Source: JADKCL01 sp031415375 (GTDB lineage: Bacteria; Bacteroidota; Bacteroidia; J057; JADKCL01). Taken from it: DNA of 5,540 bases. The DNA is taken from contig JANORP010000374.1 in assembly GCA_031415375.1 (NCBI GenBank), positions 1-5,540 of the forward strand, written 5' to 3'. The notes below the pieces were generated by a model. It was not told the origin of the DNA. It ran no database searches and saw only the letters and a program-made list of their open reading frames with translations. Positions 1-5,540 of the stretch are shown piece after piece (positions within the stretch are counted from its first letter, which is position 1; every line of letters begins with the position of its first letter). The position numbers were made by a program, and so were the translations under genes.

Positions 1-166
1 CATCGGCATTGTCGATCTCGAAGACATGACGCAGCGCCAACCCATCCACATGGAATTTTTCATCGACCTAGAATGCACCCCCGCCCAACTCGCCTACAAA
101 AACGGCCCATTACCGCTCAAAGTCGGCCTCGCAGACAAGAACTGCTTTGTGTATCGGGCGCTGTGA
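1..166 (+). CDS. C-terminal end of a small protein related to the one at 2210-2632 (5' partial)
   Basis: The reading frame is open from base 2 and ends at a TGA at 164-166, giving 54 residues; the start lies outside the window. I do not recognise a named family. The visible tail begins IGIVDLEDM and continues with FIDLEC, then GPLPLKV, and ends FVYRAL. This closely parallels the C-terminal third of the protein at 2210-2632, which has IGIMDLRDM, then YDLAC, then YPLWIKV, with similar spacing and a Cys shortly after the KV in both. Seven of the first nine residues are identical. I therefore read it as a diverged paralogue, probably also of about 140 residues and beta-rich. It has no membrane segment in the visible part. 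Codon use (ATC, CTC, GCC, CCC rich) matches the plus-strand genes further right. The function is unknown. Confidence 0.75.
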   Translation, partial: IGIVDLEDMTQRQPIHMEFFIDLECTPAQLAYKNGPLPLKVGLADKNCFVYRAL

Positions 167-186
167 GGGGCTGAGCTACGAATGCT

Positions 187-204
187 GGGTCTGGGGACAG
201 ACCC
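187..204 (+). terminator. Hairpin 21 bases after the first gene, possible terminator
   Basis: GGGTCTG (187-193) and CAGACCC (198-204) form a perfect seven-pair, GC-rich stem with a GGGA loop. It sits just downstream of the TGA at 164-166. No U-tract follows (the next bases are CTTGCT), so it is not a textbook intrinsic terminator. It could equally be a small repeat of the REP type. Confidence 0.4.
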
Positions 205-331
205 CTTGCTACCTAGGCGGAACCTGTTCGATTGAGGCCAATTGGCTACCCCTTTTGCGAAGCCCCTAGCTTGCAGGTCGCAGCAAAGAATACGTGGACC
301 GCGGTTATTGCAGCGGCTGTCGCTAGCACCA

Positions 332-354
332 GATGCCAAGCCTCAAAAGGCATC
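332..354. repeat. Inverted repeat in the convergent gap
   Basis: GATGCC (332-337) and GGCATC (349-354) can form a six-pair stem around an 11-base loop; a competing GCCT/AGGC stem lies inside it. It lies between convergent genes and may contribute to termination on either strand. The stem is short, and chance occurrence is possible. Confidence 0.25.
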
Positions 355-382
355 GGCCACCTGCGTGATTCAGATGATCAAA

Positions 383-414
383 CCCCTTCCAGAAGCACAG
401 CACGCTGCAAGGGG
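383..414 (-). terminator. Inverted repeat downstream of the helical-repeat gene, weak terminator candidate
   Basis: CCCCTT (383-388) and AAGGGG (409-414) pair around a 20-base spacer. The structure lies about 27 bases beyond the stop of the minus-strand gene (stop at 441-443). Read on the minus strand, the stem ends in AAGGGG followed by TTTG, so there is only a very short T run. This is a weak candidate. Confidence 0.3.
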
Positions 415-440
415 CTATGGCATCGCGAAATCAACTAGCC

Positions 441-2018
441 CTAATCCGCCGCCAAAATCGCAGCCAGAGGTTTTCCCTCAGCCTGTGATTGCACCCACCC
501 TAGAATCAAATCGCGCGCACTATCATACCTGACCAACCCTTCTGTTTTCTTGATCTTGGTCAGGAGTTTTCGCCAAGCAGCAGGCTGCTGCACGGCATCC
601 AGATTGGAAACACCTTTCAGGCCCAGCAAAAGCAGATCAAGGAATTCGCTCGTATTGGGCAACTGCTTGAGCGCGCGCCGCGCTGCACGAATCTCGTTCA
701 GGATATCCATTTCCTTTTGCCTGCCATTTGCCTGGTTTCCTTCTCTTAAATCCGAAAAGGAAACCAAGACCCGTAAAACAATTGCCTCACTCCATTTGTC
801 GTCATGCAGATTTGCAATACGCTCCTCATCAAACCTGCCCAGATACTTGCCAGCTTCCTTATACATGCCTAGCACGAAATAGAGACGTGCAAAACTCATA
901 TAGAAGATTTGCAGCCTTGGCCGATGCGTCTTCAGCGTCACCCAAGCTGGCTTTCGGTTAAATGCCGCTTCAATCTGCAACGCATTCTCCCATTCACCCT
1001 TCGACAGGAAATATTGAAGACGGATGTAGGCCGTATTTTGAATCGATTCCGCCCGCGCATCAGGCGTGGGGCCCGACTGCTTTTCCAAAAAATCAAGGGC
1101 TTCGATGAAATCTTCGGTTTTCCCTGCCGCAATGCTCGTCGTCAGAAAATTACTCAGCAGCTTGATGTGCTGCACATTGCGCTCCCTTGCAAACAATGCC
1201 GCGCCACGCCACAATAGATAGACCGCATGATGGTGCTCCCAAGCCCGTGTGAGGTCCCCCTTGATCCAGTCATAGAGCGCATGACAAAGGTGGTGATTGG
1301 TCTTGGCTTCGATCGAGGCTGTATCCAGCGCCTGCAAAGCCGCGAGATCATCCAATTTCTCAGACAATTTGGCCTTCAAATCCTTATCGGGATTCGCATT
1401 GCGCCGCACATACCCAAACAACTCCTCTCTCAAAATCAGCAGTTGGCAATTAAGATGGATCAAAGCACCCACTTCCCCGATGCGCGCCAAAATCGCATGC
1501 AATTCCACCGTCTTGTCCTTTTCTGCGTGCTCATTCAGCTGTGTACGCACCAGTTTCAGCGACTCTAGCAACAGTTCATAATATTGGCACTCCTCAGCCA
1601 GCCCCAACGCCTTTTCCAATTGGTGCAGGCTCTGCCCAAAGAGCAGCTTGCTACGCAGCAAATGCGCTGCCTCGATCGATTCCCTGACCTGGAAATCCAT
1701 CGGCTTCTCCACCCCTGCCCGCCTGCGGTGGCTACGCAACGCATCCAAGATGAACTCATACAGATAGACCTTCATCTGAGGAAAGGACTTTTCATAGCTT
1801 GCCCCCGCATGCACTTTCAAAAAGGCCTTGTCTGCAGAATACTGCTTCGCAGCTAGCAAATCATCAAACAATGCCATATACACCATCGAGCCATCCTTGT
1901 TGGCACGTTTCGCATTCGCTTGCACACGATCGCGCTCTGCCTTGTCCAGACTTTTTACCAAGAGATACAGATCATTTACAGCCATAGGGTCGTTGACAGC
2001 CAAATGGGCATTTTGCAT
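441..2018 (-). CDS. TPR-like alpha-helical repeat protein of unknown function
   Basis: This is a 525-residue, almost entirely helical, soluble protein with no signal peptide or membrane segment. It opens with LYLLVKSLDKAERDR (residues 17-31), then FDDLLAAKQY and VYLYEFILDALRS (84-96), a pattern I associate with uncharacterised Bacteroidota TPR-like proteins. Helix pairs resembling degenerate tetratricopeptide repeats appear around residues 241-272, 329-353 and 371-395 (ARLYFVLGMYKEAGKYL). Such solenoids usually bind other proteins; no catalytic motif is visible. The annotated ATG is at 2018. A second in-frame ATG at 1985 (residue 12) may be the true start, because a promoter-like element ends one base before the first ATG. 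Residues 6-11 and 12-17 (LAVNDP, MAVNDL) look like a small tandem duplication. The gene diverges from the plus-strand cluster and has no obvious link to it. Confidence 0.85.
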   Translation of the reverse strand: MQNAHLAVNDPMAVNDLYLLVKSLDKAERDRVQANAKRANKDGSMVYMALFDDLLAAKQYSADKAFLKVHAGASYEKSFPQMKVYLYEFILDALRSHRRRAGVEKPMDFQVRESIEAAHLLRSKLLFGQSLHQLEKALGLAEECQYYELLLESLKLVRTQLNEHAEKDKTVELHAILARIGEVGALIHLNCQLLILREELFGYVRRNANPDKDLKAKLSEKLDDLAALQALDTASIEAKTNHHLCHALYDWIKGDLTRAWEHHHAVYLLWRGAALFARERNVQHIKLLSNFLTTSIAAGKTEDFIEALDFLEKQSGPTPDARAESIQNTAYIRLQYFLSKGEWENALQIEAAFNRKPAWVTLKTHRPRLQIFYMSFARLYFVLGMYKEAGKYLGRFDEERIANLHDDKWSEAIVLRVLVSFSDLREGNQANGRQKEMDILNEIRAARRALKQLPNTSEFLDLLLLGLKGVSNLDAVQQPAAWRKLLTKIKKTEGLVRYDSARDLILGWVQSQAEGKPLAAILAAD

Positions 2019-2019
2019 G

Positions 2020-2054
2020 TAAATCTAGTCAAGGAATCATCGAATGCAACCAAA
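2020..2054 (-). promoter_or_regulatory. Candidate Bacteroidota-type promoter for the helical-repeat gene
   Basis: Read on the minus strand, TAGATTTA (2027-2020) resembles the Bacteroidota -7 element TAnnTTTG in seven of eight positions. A TTG lies 19 bases upstream (2049-2047) and a TTTG 23 bases upstream (2054-2051), within the spacing reported for this class. If it is used, transcription would begin at or after the first ATG of the gene (2018), which favours the downstream start at 1985. Confidence 0.4.
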
Positions 2055-2104
2055 CAACTCGCTTTTGGAGCGGCTTCACGACACGAAATAGAGACTTCAT
2101 TTTT

Positions 2105-2170
2105 CAGAATCCTCCCAAAAGTGGTTCGTTTTGACCCACTCCCATCGCGCTTCTTTGCAACAGAATCCTC
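2105..2170. repeat. Ten-base direct repeat in the divergent intergenic region
   Basis: CAGAATCCTC occurs at 2105-2114 and again at 2161-2170, 56 bases apart start to start. Both copies are upstream of the small-protein gene at 2210 and could be paired binding sites for a regulator. A ten-base match in about 190 bases is uncommon but not decisive. Confidence 0.3.
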
Positions 2171-2209
2171 GGCATGGTGTCGCGGAACCACATCTAAAAA
2201 AATCAATGT

Positions 2210-2632
2210 ATGGCTACCTACGCACTCGACGACTACAAATTGCGCTTCAATATGAGCGGCACGATTTTCCACCTCGAAGTCCTCAACCTCAACAACACCT
2301 TGGTTGAATCCTACGACCTCATGCTCAGCAGTTCCTGTGTCACCCTCACGGTCGTGAGCGACGACTACGTGATCGGTACGGGCACCACCATCGGCAACGA
2401 CGAGGAAGCCCACAAGCACCAAGTCGGCGGCAGCAACACCCAGACGTTTGCCATGGCCACCCTCACCGGAATCGGCATCATGGACCTCAGGGACATGGGC
2501 CGTCAGGGATCATTCACAGCCAGTTATGACCTTGCCTGCTGCACATTGCGCATCGATGGCAAGAGTGGCACCTATCCCTTGTGGATCAAAGTCACCTCCA
2601 CCGATTGTGTCACCATCGATCCTGCAAGCTAA
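2210..2632 (+). CDS. Small beta-rich protein of unknown function, coupled to the deiminase-like gene
   Basis: This is a 140-residue protein that I do not recognise. It has no signal peptide or membrane helix and reads as alternating beta-strands: YKLRFNMS (9-16), FHLEVLNL (20-27), SYDLMLS (34-40), CVTLTVVS (43-50), a polar loop with EEAHKHQVGG (65-74), then TFAMATLTGIGIMDLRDM (79-96), SYDLACCTLRID (105-116) and YPLWIKVTS (122-130). A compact beta-sandwich or barrel is a reasonable inference. Its last third resembles the partial protein at 1-166. The ATG at 2210 is preceded by an A-rich stretch (CTAAAAAAATCAA) and no Shine-Dalgarno sequence, as is usual in Bacteroidota; an ATG at 2206 is in another frame. 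The stop TAA (2630-2632) shares its last A with the ATG of the next gene, so the two are probably translated together and may act as partners. Confidence 0.8.
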   Translation: MATYALDDYKLRFNMSGTIFHLEVLNLNNTLVESYDLMLSSSCVTLTVVSDDYVIGTGTTIGNDEEAHKHQVGGSNTQTFAMATLTGIGIMDLRDMGRQGSFTASYDLACCTLRIDGKSGTYPLWIKVTSTDCVTIDPAS

Positions 2633-3828
2633 TGCACCAGCGATCCACACCCATCGCCCACAATGCGCGCGCAGTGTCGTCGGTCTATGGCAAGATCGAT
2701 CAGATCTTGCTCGCCATCGACGGCGACTACCAGTCCGTCGAGCCCTTTCGCGTAGAGAGTTTCTACAAAGAACTTTTCATCGCCTTTGCAGACCGTGTGT
2801 CATTTGTCGTCATGGGGCATTTCGGGCACGGGGCCGAGGAGCGCCTGCGCGAGACACTGCAACGCGAGGGCCTCGACCCCGAGCTCGTGCAGGTACACAC
2901 ACCCCTTGCCGACAACGCGGAGCACGAACTTCGCCACCAGCAAGGCCCATTTGTCCAAGACCCCTTTGTGGTCATGGAGTCACAACATGGCGAAACCCTG
3001 CTCCTCGAACCCTACCGAGGGCAGCTCAACCAAAACGCCTTTCTCGCAGAGCAATTTGCAGACGTCACAGGTTTTGCACTGTTGCCCACACGTTACCTGC
3101 TAGAGGGAGGCAACATCCTCATCGGCGACGACTATGCACTCGTCGGCCGCAACCTCTTGGAGCGCAACCGCCAGAAATTCTTTGCCGACAAGGATCCCAA
3201 GGAAGCAGAAGCCATCATCACACGCGACCTCAAGCGTGCCTTGGGAATGCGCTACCTCTTTTGGATCGGCAGCGACACCGCACTCCAGCATCCCTTGGCA
3301 GCACAATGGGCAGGCCCAGAGGCATTGCAGCCCTTTTACCACCTCGACCTGTTCCTCACGCTGGGCGGCAAGAGCAAAATGGGCGACGAGATCATATTGT
3401 TGGCCGAGATCGACACAACCTCCTTTGATCCCCAGCCCACACCCGCGCAATTTGTCGCCATCGCTCATCTCAACGCAGCCCTCAAGTCCATCAAAGACCA
3501 GTTGCAGGCCTACAGCGACAACCATGCTGGCCCCAGGTTTCTCATTGAAGAGATTCCCATGTCGGGTAAGATCAACGGCGAGGGCGATCAATTGGACTTT
3601 GTCCCCTACTCCTACAACAATGCCCAGGTCGAATGGTACCATGGCGTGAGCCGCATCTACCTGCCCTCATTCCCCAACCGCCACAGCATCGAGGATCGCC
3701 TACGTGAAAACCTGCCCGGGCTAGGTTTTAACCGCATCACCTTCATCCAATACGACATGGAGCAATTTGCACTGCGCAAAGGCGGCCTTCATTGCCTCAC
3801 AAAAGTATTGCGTCGTAGCGCCTACTAG
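2632..3828 (+). CDS. Peptidylarginine/agmatine deiminase-like guanidino-modifying enzyme
   Basis: This 398-residue protein resembles the PAD/agmatine deiminase branch of the guanidino-group modifying (amidinotransferase-fold) superfamily, which attacks guanidinium groups through a covalent Cys intermediate. Family landmarks appear in order: VQDPFVVM (108-115, Asp110 at the substrate Asp position), LEGGNILIG (157-165), YHLDLFLT (236-243, catalytic His237 with Asp239), PYSYNN (325-330, matching the SYxN segment of agmatine deiminases), RIYLPSF (341-347) and GGLHCLTKVLRR (384-395, nucleophile Cys388). The size fits the family. The first motif departs from the WxRDxGP of true agmatine deiminases, so agmatine is not assured as substrate; a peptidyl-arginine or other guanidine is possible. 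No signal peptide is present, so it should act in the cytoplasm, unlike the secreted Porphyromonas PAD. I chose the ATG at 2632, which overlaps the preceding stop; the frame is open further upstream (an ATG at 2581), but that part only shadows the preceding gene. Confidence 0.82.
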   Translation: MHQRSTPIAHNARAVSSVYGKIDQILLAIDGDYQSVEPFRVESFYKELFIAFADRVSFVVMGHFGHGAEERLRETLQREGLDPELVQVHTPLADNAEHELRHQQGPFVQDPFVVMESQHGETLLLEPYRGQLNQNAFLAEQFADVTGFALLPTRYLLEGGNILIGDDYALVGRNLLERNRQKFFADKDPKEAEAIITRDLKRALGMRYLFWIGSDTALQHPLAAQWAGPEALQPFYHLDLFLTLGGKSKMGDEIILLAEIDTTSFDPQPTPAQFVAIAHLNAALKSIKDQLQAYSDNHAGPRFLIEEIPMSGKINGEGDQLDFVPYSYNNAQVEWYHGVSRIYLPSFPNRHSIEDRLRENLPGLGFNRITFIQYDMEQFALRKGGLHCLTKVLRRSAY

Positions 3829-3837
3829 CAAAGGCGC
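3818..3837 (+). repeat. Hairpin across the stop codon of the deiminase-like gene
   Basis: GCGCCT (3818-3823) and AGGCGC (3832-3837) form a six-pair GC-rich stem with an eight-base loop that contains the TAG stop (3826-3828). It lies four bases before the larger hairpin at 3842-3876. The pair may end transcription or protect the 3' end of the upstream message. Confidence 0.4.
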
Positions 3838-3841
3838 GCAT

Positions 3842-3876
3842 CCGAGGTATCGCAGGCAATGCCCGCGATACCTCGG
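3842..3876 (+). terminator. Strong 12-pair hairpin between the deiminase-like and membrane-protein genes
   Basis: CCGAGGTATCGC (3842-3853) and GCGATACCTCGG (3865-3876) are perfectly complementary. The loop can add GGC/GCC pairs (3855-3857 with 3861-3863) around an AAT triloop after one A-C mismatch. This is the strongest inverted repeat in the window. No U-tract follows (GGCCTTGCCC), so it may be a non-canonical terminator, an attenuator or a processing site rather than a standard intrinsic terminator; a dyad operator is also possible. It would separate the upstream gene pair from the membrane-protein/nucleotidyltransferase pair. Confidence 0.55.
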
Positions 3877-3960
3877 GGCCTTGCCCTCCGCAATGCCCCG
3901 TCACATATACCCCATCATCATTTGCAAAAAATACGCCACGTAAAAAGTACCCAACACAAT

Positions 3961-4779
3961 ATGAAACATCCCATGAAAGCCGCAGCCTTAGCCCTGCTGC
4001 TTACGATAGCCTCGTCCCTTTGGGCGCAAACTCCAGCAGCCGATTCACTCACCACACAGGGCCGCATTGCAAACCTCGAATTGATGCGCGACAACCTGTC
4101 GCACGAATTGCAATTGCACAAACAAGAATTGGCGAGCGAGATTCACCGCACCAATATCTATGTGCTTCTTAGCATCGCCACCCTGGTGTTTGGAGCAGGA
4201 TGGATTTTTTGGGGCGTGCGCAATGTGCGAACCCAAGTTGTTTCCAAAGCAGAAGCCTACCTCGATAGCGAATTGAAGAAGCAGCTTCCAGTTACCATGC
4301 GCAAGCGACTCCAAGAGCTGTTTGAGCACGTCATTCCCCAAGAAATCGAGCCGTTCCTGAAACTGATCAGGGAAAAAAAGCTGGAGGACGAAATGAAAGC
4401 CAGCCGTAAAATTGTACTGCTTGCAGAGACGCTTGAAAGAGGCAAAGAAGCCGAAAAGGACTTTCGTGAGAGCGGATTCAGAGATGTTTCCATCCACCTA
4501 CCCGAATCAGACGACCTTCCGCTAGCCAATCTATACGTTTTCATTCGCAGAGAACCCAAACCCGACAATGGATGGTCAAAACTGTCGGATACCTACATCA
4601 AACGCGTCCTCGATCAAAACCGCAAGGACGACACACGAGGATTCTTTTATTATGGCCCCTACAATGAAGCAATGGATCCCAAGATGCATCCACGTTTTGG
4701 CCTTGCCAATATGCCTTCCACATTGGCCCCAAGGATCATCGAACTCCTTTCCAAACCCTCCACATCCGCCAAGCCATGA
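3961..4779 (+). CDS. Membrane protein with signal peptide, one TM helix and cytosolic alpha/beta domain; putative CBASS-type effector
   Basis: The 272-residue product starts with a signal peptide (basic KHPMK, hydrophobic 7-21, likely cleavage after WA at 22/23). A polar, probably coiled-coil stretch follows (about 30-62), then a transmembrane helix (about 64-86, IYVLLSIATLVFGAGWIFWGV). Basic residues after it (VRNVR) predict an outside N-terminus and a cytosolic C-terminus. A charged helical linker (95-148) leads to an alpha/beta domain (149-264): strands IVLLAE, VSIHL, LYVFI and GFFYYG alternate with helices and end in RFGLANMPSTLAPRIIELL, like a receiver-type Rossmannoid fold. I do not assign a named family. 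The ATG of the nucleotidyltransferase overlaps its stop by four bases, so I infer that the C-terminal domain senses the nucleotide product and the membrane part acts as effector. I prefer the ATG at 3961 (or 3973) because an ATG at 3859 lies inside the hairpin and would bury the signal peptide. Confidence 0.75.
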   Translation: MKHPMKAAALALLLTIASSLWAQTPAADSLTTQGRIANLELMRDNLSHELQLHKQELASEIHRTNIYVLLSIATLVFGAGWIFWGVRNVRTQVVSKAEAYLDSELKKQLPVTMRKRLQELFEHVIPQEIEPFLKLIREKKLEDEMKASRKIVLLAETLERGKEAEKDFRESGFRDVSIHLPESDDLPLANLYVFIRREPKPDNGWSKLSDTYIKRVLDQNRKDDTRGFFYYGPYNEAMDPKMHPRFGLANMPSTLAPRIIELLSKPSTSAKP

Positions 4780-5540
4780 GCCACACCCACCGCATCCTCA
4801 CCGAAGTCCTCCAAAAGGTACACCCCAACCAAGTGCCGCGCCAGCAAAAAGAGGCCCTGAACACCTTCAAGCAGGAGGTCACCGTCTTCTTGCAGCAGCA
4901 CTACCGCATCAACGACGAGCGTGTCGGCGACCCATTTGCAGGCGGCAGCCAAGTCAAGGGCACCGACATGGCCCTCAACTACGACCTTGACCTCTTCTTG
5001 CCCTTCAAGCACGGCTTTAGGGGCAAAACACAGGCCATCAAAGCCGACCTGCTCAACGCCTTGCGTGCCAGATTTGAGCAGACAGGCATCGAGGTGCGCG
5101 ACCAGCGCGTCTCAGTAGGCCTGCGCAAGCTCGTCGGCATGCAGACCATCGAGATCGACGTCGTCCCAGGCATGGAAAAAGCCCCTGGCAGCTACAAGCA
5201 CAACTCAGAAAACGAGGATGACAAATACCTCATCCTCTACGACCGCGAGTCCTGCACAGAGCGCACCACAAATATTGCGCGCCAGCTCAGGCGCATCAAG
5301 CAAGAGACCCTTCACTACCGCGACACCGTGCGCCTGCTCAAAGCATGGCGACACAAAGAAGCCCACGTCATCAGCAGTTACGCCCTTGAGCTCATGGTAC
5401 ACCAAGCCGCCCAAGTCACAGACGCACCCAAGACAGGCGCACCCGAGGTGCTGCTCAAGCACATCCTCAAGCACAACATCGCCTTCCTCGACGCCAATGG
5501 CGCCCTCCAAGACATCGGCGCCAACTACCAATGGCCCGAC
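4776..5540 (+). CDS. CD-NTase-like nucleotidyltransferase, putative second-messenger synthase (3' partial)
   Basis: The ATG at 4776 overlaps the TGA of the preceding gene (ATGA), and the frame stays open for 255 codons to the window edge, so the C-terminus is missing. The polymerase-beta-type core is clear: GGSQVKGT (56-63), then YDLDLFLPF (69-77) giving metal-binding Asp70 and Asp72, and IEIDVVPG (125-132) giving the third acidic residue Asp128. After the core come TTNIARQLRRIK (164-175), VRLLKAWR (185-192) and SSYALELMV (200-208), matching the helical half of the OAS/CD-NTase fold. These enzymes make cyclic or linear oligonucleotides on phage infection in CBASS systems. The product and clade cannot be told from this fragment. 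Other polymerase-beta-fold enzymes (tRNA nucleotidyltransferase, toxin-type NTases) fit less well because of the ALELMV helix and the coupled membrane protein. The protein appears cytosolic. Confidence 0.8.
   Translation, partial: MSHTHRILTEVLQKVHPNQVPRQQKEALNTFKQEVTVFLQQHYRINDERVGDPFAGGSQVKGTDMALNYDLDLFLPFKHGFRGKTQAIKADLLNALRARFEQTGIEVRDQRVSVGLRKLVGMQTIEIDVVPGMEKAPGSYKHNSENEDDKYLILYDRESCTERTTNIARQLRRIKQETLHYRDTVRLLKAWRHKEAHVISSYALELMVHQAAQVTDAPKTGAPEVLLKHILKHNIAFLDANGALQDIGANYQWPD

Larger units (their letters stand above)
167..440. other. Non-coding gap between two convergent genes
   Basis: These 274 bases lie between the stop of the partial gene at 166 and the stop of the minus-strand gene at 441. 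I see no credible gene: the short open frames on both strands give low-complexity, Arg/Pro/Ser-rich translations without a domain pattern, and some run antisense into the neighbours. The gap holds three inverted repeats, listed separately, as expected for a terminator region shared by convergent genes. Confidence 0.6.

Noticed and set aside
160..235. tRNA-like fragments (GTAGCTCAG on the minus strand near 171-179; GTTCGATT near 226-233 on the plus strand)
   Set aside because: The two pieces are on opposite strands, and no acceptor stem or cloverleaf can be formed around either.
1976..2422. Minus-strand 148-codon open frame across the divergent intergenic region and the small-protein gene
   Set aside because: It lies antisense to the small-protein gene, whose frame has protein-like strand patterning and a paralogue in the window; the Val/Gly/Asp-rich translation is typical of a shadow frame.
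2448..3428. Plus-strand 326-codon open frame overlapping the deiminase-like gene
   Set aside because: Its translation is Arg/Pro/His-rich without domain patterning, and it overlaps a frame that carries all the deiminase-family motifs.
3100..3642. Minus-strand 180-codon open frame opposite the deiminase-like gene
   Set aside because: It is a shadow of the real gene: a Val/Gly/Leu-rich translation with no recognisable motif.
3921..3948. Possible promoter before the membrane-protein gene (TTTG at 3921-3924, TAAAAAGT at 3941-3948)
   Set aside because: The -7 part does not match TAnnTTTG beyond TA, and the 16-base spacing is short, so it cannot be supported over chance in an A-rich stretch.
3859..3960. 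Upstream extension of the membrane protein from the ATG at 3859
   Set aside because: That ATG sits in the loop of the 12-pair hairpin, the added 34 residues look non-coding, and the signal peptide at 3961 would no longer be N-terminal.
4659..5012. Minus-strand and alternate plus-strand frames around the membrane-protein/nucleotidyltransferase junction
   Set aside because: They overlap two coupled genes with clear domain signatures; the translations are biased in composition (Val/Gly or Pro/His-rich).

Overview
The window looks like a piece of chromosome from a Bacteroidota bacterium with a moderately high GC content, possibly a Saprospiria-type lineage; this is inference. The evidence is a TPR-like helical protein of a style I associate with this phylum, the absence of Shine-Dalgarno sequences before the starts, a TTG/TAnnTTT-like promoter on the minus strand, and a signal peptide ending in the common Ala|Gln junction. 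No rRNA, tRNA, CRISPR array or insertion sequence is visible.

Layout. Positions 1-166 hold the last 54 codons of a plus-strand gene that begins outside the window. A non-coding gap (167-440) with three short hairpins separates it from a convergent minus-strand gene (441-2018) for a 525-residue all-helical, TPR-like protein. A 191-base divergent intergenic region (2019-2209) follows. The rest of the window is on the plus strand: a small beta-rich protein (2210-2632), a peptidylarginine/agmatine deiminase-like enzyme (2632-3828), a 132-base gap with two strong hairpins, a membrane protein with signal peptide, one transmembrane helix and a cytosolic alpha/beta domain (3961-4779), and a CD-NTase-like nucleotidyltransferase (4776-5540) that runs off the right edge.

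How the genes relate. The small protein and the deiminase-like enzyme share a one-base stop/start overlap (TAATG), and the membrane protein and the nucleotidyltransferase share a four-base overlap (ATGA), so each pair is probably translationally coupled. The second pair has the architecture of a CBASS-like anti-phage module: an oligonucleotide second-messenger synthase plus a membrane effector. The first pair is less familiar. The partial gene at the left edge is a distant relative of the small beta-rich protein (shared IGI-x-DL-x-DM, then DL-x-C and a PL-x-KV-like motif), so this small family occurs at least twice in the neighbourhood. Whether the deiminase-like enzyme belongs functionally to the CBASS-like module or only sits beside it cannot be settled from the sequence.
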